Assembly (NCBI GenBank): GCA_033980235.1
Contig: CM067065.1
Span: forward strand, 23,945,337-24,009,336
Source of the DNA: Diadema setosum
Taxonomy: Eukaryota > Echinodermata > Echinoidea > Diadematoida > Diadematidae
Length of the DNA stretch: 64,000 nt
Direction: 5' to 3'
The notes below the pieces were generated by a model. The model made no database searches. It saw nothing but the letters and a program-made list of their open reading frames with translations, and was not told where the DNA came from. Shown here in pieces: positions 1 through 10,083 of this stretch; the first letter of the stretch is position 1; every line of letters begins with the position of its first letter. The translations under genes and the position numbers were made by a program.

Positions 1-350
1 CCGTGAATTGTGACTCTGAATTTAATCGCGGTTTGCGCTTCAAGGAACTGCCCGTTCCCTAGTTTAAATCGAGTGGGAGTCACGCTCTGCCTCTTTAGGT
101 TGGAAAGGTGTGGAGTTGATTTAACATAGCGGTCAGAAATCAATGTCTTGGTAGCACCACTGTCAAAAAGAATGAAAATGTGCTTACCACTGTCAATTCA
201 TCCCTTAACAAAGTTATTACTAGTCAGTTGCAGGTCTACGTCTTCTGTCCCTAAGTATGTCGATTTGAGTTTTTGTCCGTCCCTAGGCCTGGGGTGTTCA
301 TTTTGGGAGGTGGAATAGAGAGCGCTTCTATTTTCCTCCCTTAATGAAAA
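1..350 (-). pseudogene. pol: Ty3/gypsy-like pol, aspartic protease start (partial, one stop)
   Basis: Start of the polyprotein downstream of gag, running off the left edge. Reading minus from 350, in the -1 frame relative to gag, gives a continuous frame with the retropepsin active-site motif LFDSGATKT; the catalytic Asp codon is at 164-162. A flap-like GNGQ follows. An in-frame TGA at 200-198, about 11 codons before the active site, breaks the frame, so this copy is probably dead or the base is a sequencing error. LTR-retrotransposon proteases cleave Gag-Pol during particle maturation. Reverse transcriptase, RNase H and integrase would lie to the left and are not visible. The gag-protease order fits Ty3/gypsy; BEL-like elements are a less likely alternative. 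Confidence 0.75.
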
Positions 351-1501
351 CCCTGGGAATGTGTGTCGAAGTACTGTCCTGTGTATTGTAGATATTGTTG
401 TTGTTGTTGTTGTTGTTGTCGATGATGATGTCGGTTATAGTCATTGTATTGTTGTCTGTGGGGTGAGGGTGGTCCGTAATATTGGGGTCGTCTGTCGCGT
501 TCAATGTCTCTCAACCTATGCCGACAATCCCTCCAAAAATGGCCAGGAATGTGACAATAGTCACACTTGCCAGCGAATCGAGGTCGAGACCGTTGGTCGC
601 GTCCTCGGCTTTGTGACCGATAACGATCACGAGAAGGAGAGCGCCGTCCAGGATGTCTGTCTCTACTATCATGTCGTCTGTCTCTACTTAAACTACGTCT
701 GTAGTCAGAATGATGTCGGTCCCTACTTAAACTACGTTCATGTCTGCTGTGGTCATCCCTATGTCGAGTCCTGCTAGCGCTGCGGCTGATGCTGCGGTCA
801 GAGTCATTGTGTTGGGAATGTCGATTTCGTCTTCGTCCTCGGGAGTCTTTCTGTTCGGTTGTAAATCTAAGGGAGGAAATTTCCTCACTTAGGAGGTCGA
901 CATCGTCTTGGTTTGCGAATGTCACCTCTTTTTTCGGGGTAGTGTCAGTCCTGAGATCTATGAAAAGCTGCGCTTTCGCGGCTATCTCGTCAGGGGTGGT
1001 CGTTGATGTCGGCGATGCCATAAGAATGGCGGCGCGACAGTCTGGGGTCAGTGCAGCAAGTAAACGGTCCTTTATTTGCTTCTCCCCATAGTCTATGTAG
1101 GAGGCAGTCTGTCTGAGTCGTTGGAGAAAAGTTTCGACACTCTCTCCATCAGTCATAGTCATGGTGTTAAAGTCAGTAACCCTAGCAAAAGTCGATTTGG
1201 CGGGGCTAAATCGCCTAGTGAAAGCCGTCTTTTGGTCGTCATAAGTAGTGAAAGTCAATTTGTCTATCCTGAGTCTGACCTGTCCCTCTAATGTCCGCTT
1301 GAAAGTCTTAAGTATAGTCGTCAAGTTGCCAGCTTTGTCCGAGTCAATGTCATGGGCGTCTAAATAGTCTTCAAAGGTCAAAATATGGGCAGTACAGTCA
1401 TTGTAATCTAGTCGGCCGCCAGAAAATTTAGTCGGTAAAAAGTCGGTCTTTCGGAGGGTCCTACTGGTGGTCATGGTGGTATTGGTACTGTGATTGGTCA
1501 T
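341..1501 (-). CDS. gag: LTR-retrotransposon Gag with RS-rich region and CCHC zinc knuckle
   Basis: An intact 386-residue frame. Residues about 20-190 have the helical character of retrotransposon Gag capsid domains. Residues about 220-312 are extremely Arg/Ser/Asp/His-rich with many RS and SRDR repeats. One zinc knuckle, CDYCHIPGHFWRDC (CX2CX4HX4C, residues 313-326), fits the nucleocapsid signature. The tail holds eight glutamines (about 362-369), encoded by a CAA microsatellite. Gag forms the cytoplasmic particle and binds element RNA. Protease and pol follow in the -1 frame. The long RS stretch is unusual for a Gag and could bind RNA or be phosphorylated; that is inference. Overlapping plus-strand frames (for example the valine-rich one at 361-777) are shadows. 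Confidence 0.88.
   Translation of the reverse strand: MTNHSTNTTMTTSRTLRKTDFLPTKFSGGRLDYNDCTAHILTFEDYLDAHDIDSDKAGNLTTILKTFKRTLEGQVRLRIDKLTFTTYDDQKTAFTRRFSPAKSTFARVTDFNTMTMTDGESVETFLQRLRQTASYIDYGEKQIKDRLLAALTPDCRAAILMASPTSTTTPDEIAAKAQLFIDLRTDTTPKKEVTFANQDDVDLLSEEISSLRFTTEQKDSRGRRRNRHSQHNDSDRSISRSASRTRHRDDHSRHERSLSRDRHHSDYRRSLSRDRRHDSRDRHPGRRSPSRDRYRSQSRGRDQRSRPRFAGKCDYCHIPGHFWRDCRHRLRDIERDRRPQYYGPPSPHRQQYNDYNRHHHRQQQQQQQQYLQYTGQYFDTHSQGFH
347..353 (-). promoter_or_regulatory. Candidate -1 ribosomal frameshift site, GGGTTTT
   Basis: On the minus strand the gag frame ends CAG GGT TTT CAT TAA. The heptamer G GGT TTT fits the X XXY YYZ rule for -1 slippage, one codon before the gag stop at 343-341. 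After a -1 slip, reading continues TTT TCA TTA AGG into exactly the frame that carries the protease motif. Position, frame and direction agree. No downstream pseudoknot was worked out. Confidence 0.6.
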
Positions 1502-2097
1502 GGTGTAATATTGAGTAACACAAAGCCTATCTAATCAAATATCAAAGTCAAAGATCAGTAATAACAGTCAAACAAATATGAGTATGAAAAATTCATAAGG
1601 AAACACATGAGGATTAGATACAAATAACCAGTCAAAATAAAATAATGCAAACTCAGTAAGCACTAATCAAAATCAACATACTCTCAAATATCTCTCACAC
1701 TGGGACAGTAATAACAATCAAAGTTCCACTTACCCAATGTGAAAGGGTTCAACCAAGTCTCCAATTATCAAAATGATTGCGTAGTATAGTATTCCAAAAA
1801 CAAGAAAATAATCAAAATAAGCAATCAAACCATCAGTCCTCCAGGTTAAGAGTCAATTATCCTTGAAAATGTTATTAGTGTTTACACTGTAAGTGTCTGG
1901 TCCTGAATCCGTCTGGTAGTCCTGTCGTTGTCGAAATGTGTCAGTCATTATTCAAATTTATGAAGTTCTTCCGTCGTGATGTTTTCATTGCAACTGATTG
2001 ACAAATTGCCCTACATCGACGTAAATAAGCACTGAATTGATCAGTGTTTTTTTAGTAGTAGCCATGATAAAATATCATGGGCGTACATACTCGAGCA

Positions 2098-2152
2098 GGA
2101 TTCGAACCCACGACCTCCTGATCACCGCACAGGCGTCATCTCCACTAGACCA
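2098..2152 (-). promoter_or_regulatory. tRNA-like internal RNA polymerase III promoter
   Basis: On the minus strand, TGGTCTAGTGG (2152-2142) fits the A-box consensus TRGYNNANNNG, and GTTCGAATC (2107-2099) fits the B-box consensus GWTCRANNC. A D-stem-like GTC/GAC pair and a T-arm can be drawn, but a full 7-bp acceptor stem cannot. This is a tRNA-derived SINE head, not a working tRNA. Copies B and C keep only the B box. Confidence 0.65.
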
Positions 2153-2259
2153 CCGAGCTTTCGCCCGACAGCAAGTGTTGGTTCTAATCCTTATAGCATG
2201 CAGCGGGTACTGCTTTTGTTATTCAAATTTATGAAGTTCTTCCGTCGTGATGTTTTCAT

Positions 2260-2533
2260 TGCAACTGATTGACAAATTGCCCTACATCGACGTAAATAAG
2301 CACTGAATTGATCAGTGTTTTTTAGTAGTAGCCATGATAAAATATCATGGGCGTACATACTCGAGCAGGATTCGAACCCACGACCTCCTGATCACCGGTG
2401 ATCAGGAGGTCGTGGGTTCGAATCCTGCTCGAGTATGTACGCCCATGATATTTTATCATGGCTACTACTAAAAAACACTGATCAATTCAGTGCTTATTTA
2501 CGTCGATGTAGGGCAATTTGTCAATCAGTTGCA
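2260..2533. repeat. Perfect inverted repeat, two 137-bp arms with no spacer
   Basis: Bases 2260-2396 are the exact reverse complement of 2397-2533, with the symmetry centre in caccggtg at 2396/2397. Transcribed RNA would fold into an uninterrupted 137-bp hairpin. A chimeric or fold-back assembly artefact is possible, but the right arm ends exactly at the direct repeat at 2534. Confidence 0.92.
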
Positions 2534-2932
2534 GTGTCAGTCATTATTCAGCAAAGCGTCCATTTTTGAAGAATTTTCCCTGGAGCTGCATCCGCGTCAA
2601 CACCAGTCATTGGTCCTCCTCGTACGTCCCTCAGGTCGTGGTCGTCGTAGTCCTCGTTGCGTCGTCGTCCAAGTCGGTCGTCAATCAGTTGTCATTTGCA
2701 AAGGCCATGTCACCACAAAGTTCGTTGTCTAAATAATTGTTGAAGTCCATCGCCTGATTCGTCAGCACTGCAGATTCGAAGTCGACGAAAAATCTGTTGT
2801 AGTCACATTTCAACAATTTTCAGGTCGCATGCTGCCACGGTCCTATTAATGCTCGGCCTGCATGGTCTGGTGAAAGTCTCCTTCCAAAAGCGATGTCGAG
2901 TTGTAATGATGAGGTATTCCGATATAAGATCG

Positions 2933-2950
2933 ATATAAGGTTCTCCACCA
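2933..2950 (-). other. Candidate primer-binding site next to 5' LTR
   Basis: Immediately inside the LTR end the minus strand reads TGGTGGAGAACC. It begins with the TGG expected for pairing with the CCA end of a tRNA primer. I could not identify which tRNA. Confidence 0.4.
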
Positions 2951-3484
2951 TGTAATATAAGGGGTGGTGTTACATTTGGAATGTTATTATGAAGCAGAAA
3001 TGAAGGAACTCAGGTACAGTTTTGGTACATTTCATCGATGCAAAGTGTTTATTCACAATCGTTCAGAAATATCATGATGAAGTTCAATGACAAGTTAAAT
3101 GACGAGTATGTACATCAGAGTAAAATATAGAAGGACATGTATCAAGATGCAGGAGAGAGAGAGAGCAATGTCAAGTAGAGGTTGACTCTCTGATGTCGAA
3201 ATCATGATCTCCCTTGTGGCCATGGAAAGAACACCAAACTTGGAAATGTTCAATGGGTGATGGGTGAGAATTTTGGTAAGACAACCAATCAAAAAGGGAC
3301 AACTAAAAAGAGTGTCCAAAGGGGTTGTCCTAAGGGGTGATGTTTGAACAATTAAAAGAGGGGGATTCTTTTGTGGAGGAGGAAGTATTATAAGATAAGG
3401 GGCAGACAAAGAGTCTGGTGGTTCACAAGGTGTGTGTATATAATCTTTGGGTAATTAAACCAGGGACAAAGAAGGGTTGTTACA
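2951..3484 (-). repeat. Candidate 5' long terminal repeat (534 bp)
   Basis: Read on the minus strand, the segment starts TGTAACAACCC and ends TTATATTACA, the TG...CA form of an LTR with short inverted ends (TGTAA/TTACA). It contains a TATA-like TTATATACAC (about 3444-3435) and AATAAA (3053-3048), in the order expected for U3-R-U5. The primer-binding site and gag follow in the correct order. The 3' LTR is outside the window, so identity of the pair and the target-site duplication cannot be checked. Confidence 0.55.
3435..3444 (-). promoter_or_regulatory. TATA-like element in LTR U3
   Basis: TTATATACAC on the minus strand, about 40 bp inside the LTR start. It would place a transcript start near 3405, upstream of the AATAAA at 3053-3048. 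Confidence 0.35.
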
Positions 3485-4252
3485 AGGGTGATTGAATGAC
3501 TCCTTGATGTAAACATCAAACAAGGGTAATTAACGACAGGAAATTAATAGTAAATAATCTTGGTGTTATATTCTGAGGTGAGTTTACAAAAACAAGGGAA
3601 TTTAAGTTGAGTTGTTAATGAACAGGAAGTTATCCCCAAAATGTCCTAAATATACAATACATTAGTGACCTATTAGTCGTCATTGTACTTTTTCTTTTTT
3701 GATGGCTGAAATTTAATCAAATTAAACGAAAAGAAAAATCTCTTGTGATGACGTTGTTCGTGGTGGGTAATTGGAGTAACCCCTCCCCCCCCCCCCCCAA
3801 AAAAAAAAGAGGTTTTTTTTTCAAAAACTGAATCCCCCCCATTGTAAGAATCTCTGAATTTACGTTTTAGATTTGTGTCGCAGATACACAAACGCACGCA
3901 CATACTCACTCACACCCAAACACACACTCATTCACACAGGCGAACACACACGTACAGACACTCAATGTCCCCGATCACAAAGGCAAATACTCGGTAATAA
4001 AGGAACAAACACCACCAGTCATACTAGTCTGCAATCCAGGCGAAGCAGCCACCATCCCCGAGCCACAGAAAAACACCACCAGAAAAATCACATTCATATA
4101 AAACAGGTAAATGCGGAGCCTCTAAGGACTGGTGACATGTTAACAAACATTTTCCTTAGTCGTTCCTTCGACTTTTCTAGCTTGTTCCTATAACTTACTA
4201 TGTCGTTCCCTGGACTTACTACGGATGCGTTTATAAGATTTTTTTTTTCTGA
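3485..4252. other. No gene seen; low-complexity tracts
   Basis: Contains a C16-A10-T run near 3781-3835 and a CA-rich stretch near 3890-3960. Short open frames here derive from these tracts and are not supported. Confidence 0.5.
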
Positions 4253-4284
4253 CCAGAAACAGTGTTTTGAAACACTGTTTCTGG
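4253..4284. repeat. 15-bp stem, 2-nt loop perfect hairpin
   Basis: ccagaaacagtgttt (4253-4267) and its exact reverse complement (4270-4284) surround TG. It lies just beyond the C-terminal end of the ORF1 remnant. Confidence 0.85.
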
Positions 4285-4300
4285 CCAAACAGCCATGTTT

Positions 4301-5171
4301 CTAGCCAGAAACGAAGCGAAGCTTCACGCCGTTCTTACAGAGCTCCTGAACGGCTGCGGACCACTTCCTCTTCTCAGTCATGGATCGTCAGCAGTGACGT
4401 CACCTGTCATGAAGTACGTTTCCTATGCGAGCTTCTAGCGCTGATTCTTCATTAGGTCAACTTTCTCACGGTACGACAGGGTTTTGAAAAGGATGTGCCT
4501 GGACCGATCCTTGGTTGTTTTTCCATCACGGAGCGCTTGTTCTACCTTAATGTCAAGGCCAAACTTCTCCTTCGTGATTTTCTCGACTAGAGCCGTGCAA
4601 TCGTCGACGCCGGCAGTGGATTCTGGTATACCCACGATGCGAATGTTGTTCCTCGGTGAGAACCTTTAAATCTTGTTCATGGCTGAGTTGTACCTCTCCA
4701 CTTCCGATCGCAGTGGACTGACCTCTTTTTCCAGCTCGCCCATTCTTTTCTCCAGGTGTAGATTCCTGGTCTCTACCTAAGTCACTTTCTTGCTCTCAAA
4801 CTCGATAGCCTGTCTCCGATGTGTCTCCACCTGTTTTATGTTCTCTATCAATAAATCCACCGCTTTCTTTATCATCCGCTCGAAGTTCTTTGTTGCTTCG
4901 AGGAAGTAGCGGGCAATTCCTTCAGGTGAAGATACGTCATCCCTTTTGTCATGGAGATCTCTTGACATGTTGGACATGTCGTGGGTATCTAATGGTACTG
5001 GTGCTGCAGCTGCTGCTGAAGTGGTCTCGGGTTGTTGCTTACACCGTCTTCTTGTTGGCGGCGTAGAGTTCTTCGGAGAAGTGAGTGGCGCCAAAGTTTT
5101 CCACTCCCCAAATCACATTTCCTATCTTGCTTGGCCTTCCTTGGCAGCATCTTCCTTGTCTGGGTACTCAT
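4301..5171 (-). pseudogene. L1-like non-LTR retrotransposon ORF1 (decayed)
   Basis: A minus-strand frame from an ATG at 5171 to a TAG at 4303-4301, with at least one frameshift (near 5050) and stops near 4437. It has a coiled-coil-like middle segment. The RRM-like core shows IVGIPESTAGVDDC, and further on DRSRHILFKTLSYREK, typical of the L1/Tx1 ORF1p (Transposase_22) core and C-terminal domain. The C-terminal end TEKRKWSAAVQELCKNG is also recognisable. ORF1p is a nucleic-acid chaperone that coats L1-type RNA. ORF2 is absent: sequence after the stop runs into the hairpin at 4253-4284. The clade call is by motif only. Confidence 0.72.
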
Positions 5172-6114
5172 TATCATAAGTTGGTATGGCAAGAGATGTT
5201 TATATCGGTTTCCAAAGATATATATCCAAGTGAGATTCGGGAGAGATGATAAGGTGTCGTGTTACTCGCTGGCGGCCATGATATTCAAATTGGTGCGGTC
5301 ATATCTAACCTCGTTCGCAATCTGCTTTATTTTCATAATCATCAGTCGTTCCCTTAACAACCCTGGGCATACCCTTTAAAGATGATATTCAGACATACGT
5401 GTATATATATAAATATATACTGCAACAGCGGTTGCATGTCTCATGCACAACGTCTATTGCTCTCTTATACTCTAATTGTTATGCGTTATTAGGAAAGAGA
5501 GTATTTGAATAAGTTACAAGGCCTGTTCCACGAAACATTATGATAGGTATGGCATAGTTTTGGTTATAGAGTAATTCGTCTTATTTTCCGGTAGTTTGAC
5601 ATCTGTCTAGTTGTGTCGCAGCGAGCTAGCCGAAAATATTTGTATTTCAGTTTACAAAACACGGAATTCTTGTGTGAATACAATAAACATTGTCATTTTG
5701 TCTGCGTCATCATGTTTTGTTTTTATCTTGTTTGATTTGGTTTCCTGCCCCCCCCCCCCCCTTCTCCCTCCCCCCGTCCGGGCGAGTTTTTTTGTTTGTT
5801 TGGTTTTTTTTTCTTCTTTTTCTTCTCCATTTTTTCTCGTTTTTTTTTTTCCGTTTTTGTCGCCCCCAAGACGTGGCGCCGGGACCACGTTCCCCTCTTG
5901 CCCCCCCCCCCCGTTGTCTCATACACAACGTCTATTGCTCTCTTATACTCTAATTATTATGCGTTATTAGGAAACTTTTAAATAAGTTACAAGGTCTGTT
6001 CCACGACACATTATAATAGGTCTGACATAGTTTTGGTTATCGAGTAATTCGTCTTATTTTCCGGTATTTTGACATCTGTCTAGTTGAGTTTTGTTCTTAT
6101 TACTTTGGCAACAG

Positions 6115-6297
6115 ATTAAACACCTAACTTTGTCCTTTGAAAGCTTGGAGGGCGATTCTCAACAACAATCCTCGCGGGGCAGAAACCTGGCACGATGGGT
6201 GTGTGCTATGCCACATCTTTTGAGCCTCACTCTTTCAGGGCAGTACCTGCCCGATAATTTCTTCCCAACAGCTGTCGGATTAGCATCATCATGTAAG
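6115..6297 (+). CDS. NLR-type LRR exon, copy 1
   Basis: A 183-nt exon (61 codons, phase 0 to 0) between a consensus acceptor (tttggcaacag) and donor (AAG/gtatgt). The translation begins IKHLTLSFESLEGD, has ARWVCAMPHLLSLTLSGQYL in the middle and ends SCK, spanning about two LRR units (LxxLxL cores, then LxDxFF). The pattern resembles the LRR exons of sea-urchin NLR proteins, where the LRR domain is thought to sense ligands in the cytoplasm. NACHT and death-domain exons are not visible. It could belong to another LRR receptor. Exon boundaries are inferred from splice consensus and from conservation across the copies. Confidence 0.78.
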
Positions 6298-6669
6298 GTA
6301 TGTCACATCTACTATGTGTAATTATTACGACTGACATGTACCCGTAAATGCGTTTCTGGGTTTTGTTTATCTTTCGTTTTGTTGTTGATGTGTAGCTGTT
6401 GTTGTTGTTTTTTCACATTCAAGGTTCTGTGACATAATGCTCCGCAGACAATTGCTCTGCCGATAAATGATCTACCGGCAATTCTATTCAATGGCAATGT
6501 CGAGTACATTCATTTATCCATGTTATACTGAAAAAAAAAAATGCTAAAACTTAAATGTAAAATTACAACATATCTTCAGATGAATTCATAATACGCTGGA
6601 CAACGACCAATTTGTATCACTAATTCATGTTTGTTATTTGTATTTTTAACCTGATGTTCTACAGAAGGT

Positions 6670-6850
6670 AACAGTTCGTTATTCCGAAGGTGCTTTACTC
6701 CTGTGGTTCGTTACTCCGAAGGTTCATTGATCAGAAAAGAAATAGGGTCCGTAAAAAATTTCGGAATAACGAGCTTTACATGTTTCGATTTAGAATTAAC
6801 GAACCTTCGGAATAACAAACCTTATCACATTTTCAGAGTAATGAACCGTT
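6670..6850. repeat. TTCGTTATTCCGAAGG palindromic element, array copy 1
   Basis: Motifs ttcgttattccgaagg at the left and ccttcggaataacgaa-like motifs at the right form an imperfect inverted repeat of about 180 bp. Homologous copies are at 8279-8460 and 9901-10083 in the array, with others elsewhere in the window. Confidence 0.7.
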
Positions 6851-7665
6851 GCAAATTTCCGCGTCATCATTACGTTTTGTTCTTTTCTTGTTTGACTTTT
6901 TTTGCGCCCCCCCCCCCCCCGTACGTTTGAAAACGTTGGCGCCCTCTTTTGATCCAATCGGCGATCGCTTCAGAACGAAAGAAATTGCAACCGCTGCTCC
7001 GTGTAACATTTTGCCTGCTAAATGTAAAATTACATGTGTGAAGACAATAGATATATTGTGAATTTGTCCGCGTCGTTATCACGTTTTGTTCTTATCTCCT
7101 TCTTGTTTTATATAAATTCTGGCGAGCGAGCGCAGCGAGCGAGCCGAAAATTTCTGTACTTCAGTTTACAAAACACGGAATTCTTGTGTGAATACAATAA
7201 ACATTGTCATTTTGTCTGTGTTATCATGTTTTGTTTTTATCTTGTTTGATTTAGTTTCCTGCCCCCCCCCCTTCTCCCTCCCCCTGTCCGGGCGAGTTTT
7301 TTGTTTTGTTTTGTTTTTTCTTCTTCTTCTCCGTTTTTTTTTTCTCGTGTTTTCGTTTTAGTCGCCCCCAAGACGTGGCGCCGGGACCACGTTCCCCTCT
7401 TGCCTCCCCCCCCGTTACGCCGCTCTGTGTATGCATATGTGTACTGCAACATCGGTTGCATGGTTCATACACAACGTCTATTGCTCTCTTATACTCTAAT
7501 TGTTATGCGTTATTAGGAAAGAGAATTTTTAAATAAGTTACAAGGCCTGTTCCACGACACACTATAATAGGTTTGGCATAGTTTTGGTTATCGAGTAATT
7601 CGTCTTATTTTCCGGTATTTTGACATCTGTCTAGTTGAGTTTTGTTCTTCTTATTTTGGCAACAG

Positions 7666-7848
7666 ATTCAACACCTAACTTTGTCCTTTGAAAGCTTGGA
7701 GGGCGATTCTCAACAACAATCCTCGTGGGGCGGAAACCTGGCACGATGGGTGTGTGCTATGCCACATCTTTTGAGCCTCACTCTTTCAGGGCAGTACCTG
7801 CCCGATAATTTCTTCCCAACAGCTGTCGGATTAACATCATCATGTAAG
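7666..7848 (+). CDS. NLR-type LRR exon, copy 2
   Basis: Same 183-nt phase-0 exon as copy 1 with intact frame and splice sites. It differs from copy 1 at codons 2 (K to Q), 21 (R to W), 23 (R to G) and 57 (A to T), all amino-acid changing. If all cassettes are spliced together, the protein gains 61 residues per copy; alternatively the copies may be used one at a time. RNA data would be needed to tell. Confidence 0.78.
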
Positions 7849-8278
7849 GTATGTCACATCTACTATGTGTAATTATTACGACTGACATGTACCCGTAAAT
7901 GCGTTTCTGGGTTTTGTTTATCTTTCGTTTTGTTGTTGATGTGTAGCTGTTGTTGTTGTTTTTTTTTTACATTCAAGGTTCTGTGACATAATGCTCCGCA
8001 GACAATTGCTCCGCCGATAAATGATCTACCGGCAATTCTATTCAATGGCAATGTCGAGTACATTCATTTATCCATGTTATACTGAAAAAAAAATGCTAAA
8101 ACTTAAATGTAAAATTACAACATATCTTCAAATGAATTCATAATACGCTGCACAACGACCAATTTGTATCACTAATTCATGTAATTTAATTATCATGAAA
8201 TCATAAAGGAATGAAGTAGGCCCTATTCGGAAATCTGTTTGTTATTTGTATTTTTAACCTGATGTTCTACAGAAGGTA

Positions 8279-8460
8279 ACAGTTCGTTATTCCGAAGGTG
8301 CTTTACTCCTGTGGTTCGTTATTCCGAAGGTTCATTCATCAGAAAAGAAATAGGGTCCGTAACAAAATTTCGGAATAACGAGCTTTACATGTTTCGATTT
8401 AGAATTAACGAACCTTCGGAATAACAAACCTTATCACATTTTCAGAGTAATGAACCGTTG
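8279..8460. repeat. TTCGTTATTCCGAAGG palindromic element, array copy 2
   Basis: Same element as at 6670, carried along in the duplicated unit. Confidence 0.7.
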
Positions 8461-9285
8461 CAAATTTCCGCGTCATCATTACGTTTTGTTCTTTTCTTGT
8501 TTGATTTTTTTTTGCGCCCCCCCCCCCCCCGTACGTTAGAAAACGTTGGCGCCCTCTTTTGATCCAATCGGCGATCGCTTCAGAACGAAAGAAATTGCAA
8601 CCGCTGCTCCGTGTAACATTTTGCCTGCTAAATGTAAAATTACATGTGTGAAGACAATAGATATATTGTGAATTTGTCCGCGTCGTTATCACGTTTTGTT
8701 CTTATCTCCTTCTTGTTTTATATAAATTCTGGCGAGCGAGCGCAGCGAGCGAGCCGAAAATTTCTGTACTTCAGTTTACAAAACACGGAATTCTTGTGTG
8801 AATACAATAAACATTGTCATTTTGTCTGTGTTATCATGTTTTGTTTTTATCTTGTTTGATTTAGTTTCCTGCCCCCCCCCCCCCCTTCTCCCTCCCCCTG
8901 TCCGGGCGAGTTTTTTGTTTTGTTTTGTTTTTTCTTCTTCTTCTCCGTTTTTTTTTCTCGTTTTTTCGTTTTAGTCGCCCCCAAGACGTGGCGCCGGGAC
9001 CACGTTCCCCTCTTGCCTCCCCCCCCCCCCCCAGTTACGCCGCTCTGTGTATGCATATGTGTACTGCAACATCGGTTGCATGTCTCATACACAACGTCTA
9101 TTGCTCTCTTATACTCTAATTGTTATGCGTTATTAGGAAAGAGAATTTTTAAATAAGTTACAAGGCCTGTTCCACGACACATTATAATAGGTTTGGCATA
9201 GTTTTGGTTATCGAGTAATTCGTCTTATTTTCCGGTATTTTGACATCTGTCTAGTTGAGTTTTGTTCTTCTTATTTTGGCAACAG

Positions 9286-9468
9286 ATTCAACACCTAACT
9301 TTGTCCTTTGAAAGCTTGGAGGGCGATTCTCAACAACAATCCTCGCGGGGCGGAAACCTGGCACGATGGGTGTGTGCTATGCCACATCTTTTGAGCCTCA
9401 CTCTTTCAGGGCAGTACCTGCCCGATAATTTCTTCCCAACAGCTGTCGGATTAACATCATCATGTAAG
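9286..9468 (+). CDS. NLR-type LRR exon, copy 3
   Basis: Same exon as copy 2 except codon 21, which is Arg (CGG) rather than Trp (TGG). Splice sites and frame are intact. It is the closest relative of copy 2, and their introns also match almost base for base, so this pair is the youngest duplication. Confidence 0.78.
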
Positions 9469-9900
9469 GTATGTCACATCTACTATGTGTAATTATTACG
9501 ACTGACATGTACCCGTAAATGCGTTTCTGGGTTTTGTTTATCTTTCGTTATGTTGTTGATGTGTAGCTGTTGTTGTTGTTTTTTTTTTACATTCAAGGTT
9601 CTGTGACATAATGCTCCGCAGACAATTGCTCCGGCGATAAATGATCTACCGGCAATTCTATTCAATGGCAATGTCGAGTACATTCATTTATCCATGTTAT
9701 ACTGAAAAAAAAAAATGCTAAAACTTAAATGTAAAATTACAACATATCTTCAAATGAATTCATAATACGCTGCACAACGACCAATTTGTATCACTAATTC
9801 ATGTAATTTAATTATCATGAAATCATAAAGGAATGAAGTAGGCCCTATTCGGAAATCTGTTTGTTATTTGTATTTTTAACCTGATGTTCTACAGAAGGTA

Positions 9901-10083
9901 ACAGTTCGTTATTCCGAAGGTGCTTTACTCCTGTGGTTCGTTATTCCGAAGGTTCATTGATCAGAAAAGAAATAGGGTCCGTAACAAAATTTCGGAATAA
10001 CGAGCTTTACATGTTTCGATTTAGAATTAACGAACCTTCGGAATAACAAACCTTATCACATTTTCAGAGTAATGAACCGTTGC
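9901..10083. repeat. TTCGTTATTCCGAAGG palindromic element, array copy 3
   Basis: Same element as at 6670, carried along in the duplicated unit, just before the deletion junction of unit 4. Confidence 0.7.

Larger units (their letters stand above)
1955..2533 (-). mobile_element. Composite tRNA-derived SINE insertion, two direct copies plus one inverted
   Basis: Three copies of one sequence: A (1948-2127) and B (2219-2396) are in the same orientation and differ by one T in a T-run; C (2397-2533) is inverted and abuts B. Copy A is headed, on the minus strand, by a tRNA-like segment with Pol III A and B boxes. The composite is flanked by a 17-bp exact direct repeat, gtgtcagtcattattca, at 1938-1954 and 2534-2550, as expected of a target-site duplication. 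Part of the left repeat (ttattca) also precedes copy B, so the left boundary is slightly uncertain. Confidence 0.7.
1502..2932 (-). other. Leader between 5' LTR and gag, carrying a SINE-derived insertion
   Basis: About 1.4 kb of non-coding sequence between the candidate primer-binding site and the gag start. It is A/T-rich near gag. A 579-bp insertion at 1955-2533 interrupts it, leaving about 0.85 kb of original leader. No reading frame here is supported. Confidence 0.5.

Noticed and set aside
361..777. Plus-strand 138-codon Val/Cys-rich frame
   Set aside because: It is the antisense of the gag RS and polyglutamine-coding DNA; gag has the zinc knuckle and the frameshift context.
1741..1775. 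ggttcaaccaagtctcca as a primer-binding site next to an LTR
   Set aside because: No LTR end adjoins it and the arm does not pair as a tRNA 3' end; the site at 2933-2950 fits the layout better.
2090..2165. Functional tRNA gene on the minus strand
   Set aside because: A and B boxes are good, but the acceptor stem does not pair, the anticodon loop is irregular, and the sequence continues into a repeated SINE body.
5652..5928. Lys-rich and Phe/Pro-rich frames on both strands (also near 7237-7536 and 8847-9156)
   Set aside because: They read through the C-run and T-rich tracts of the cassette introns and recur only because the unit is duplicated.
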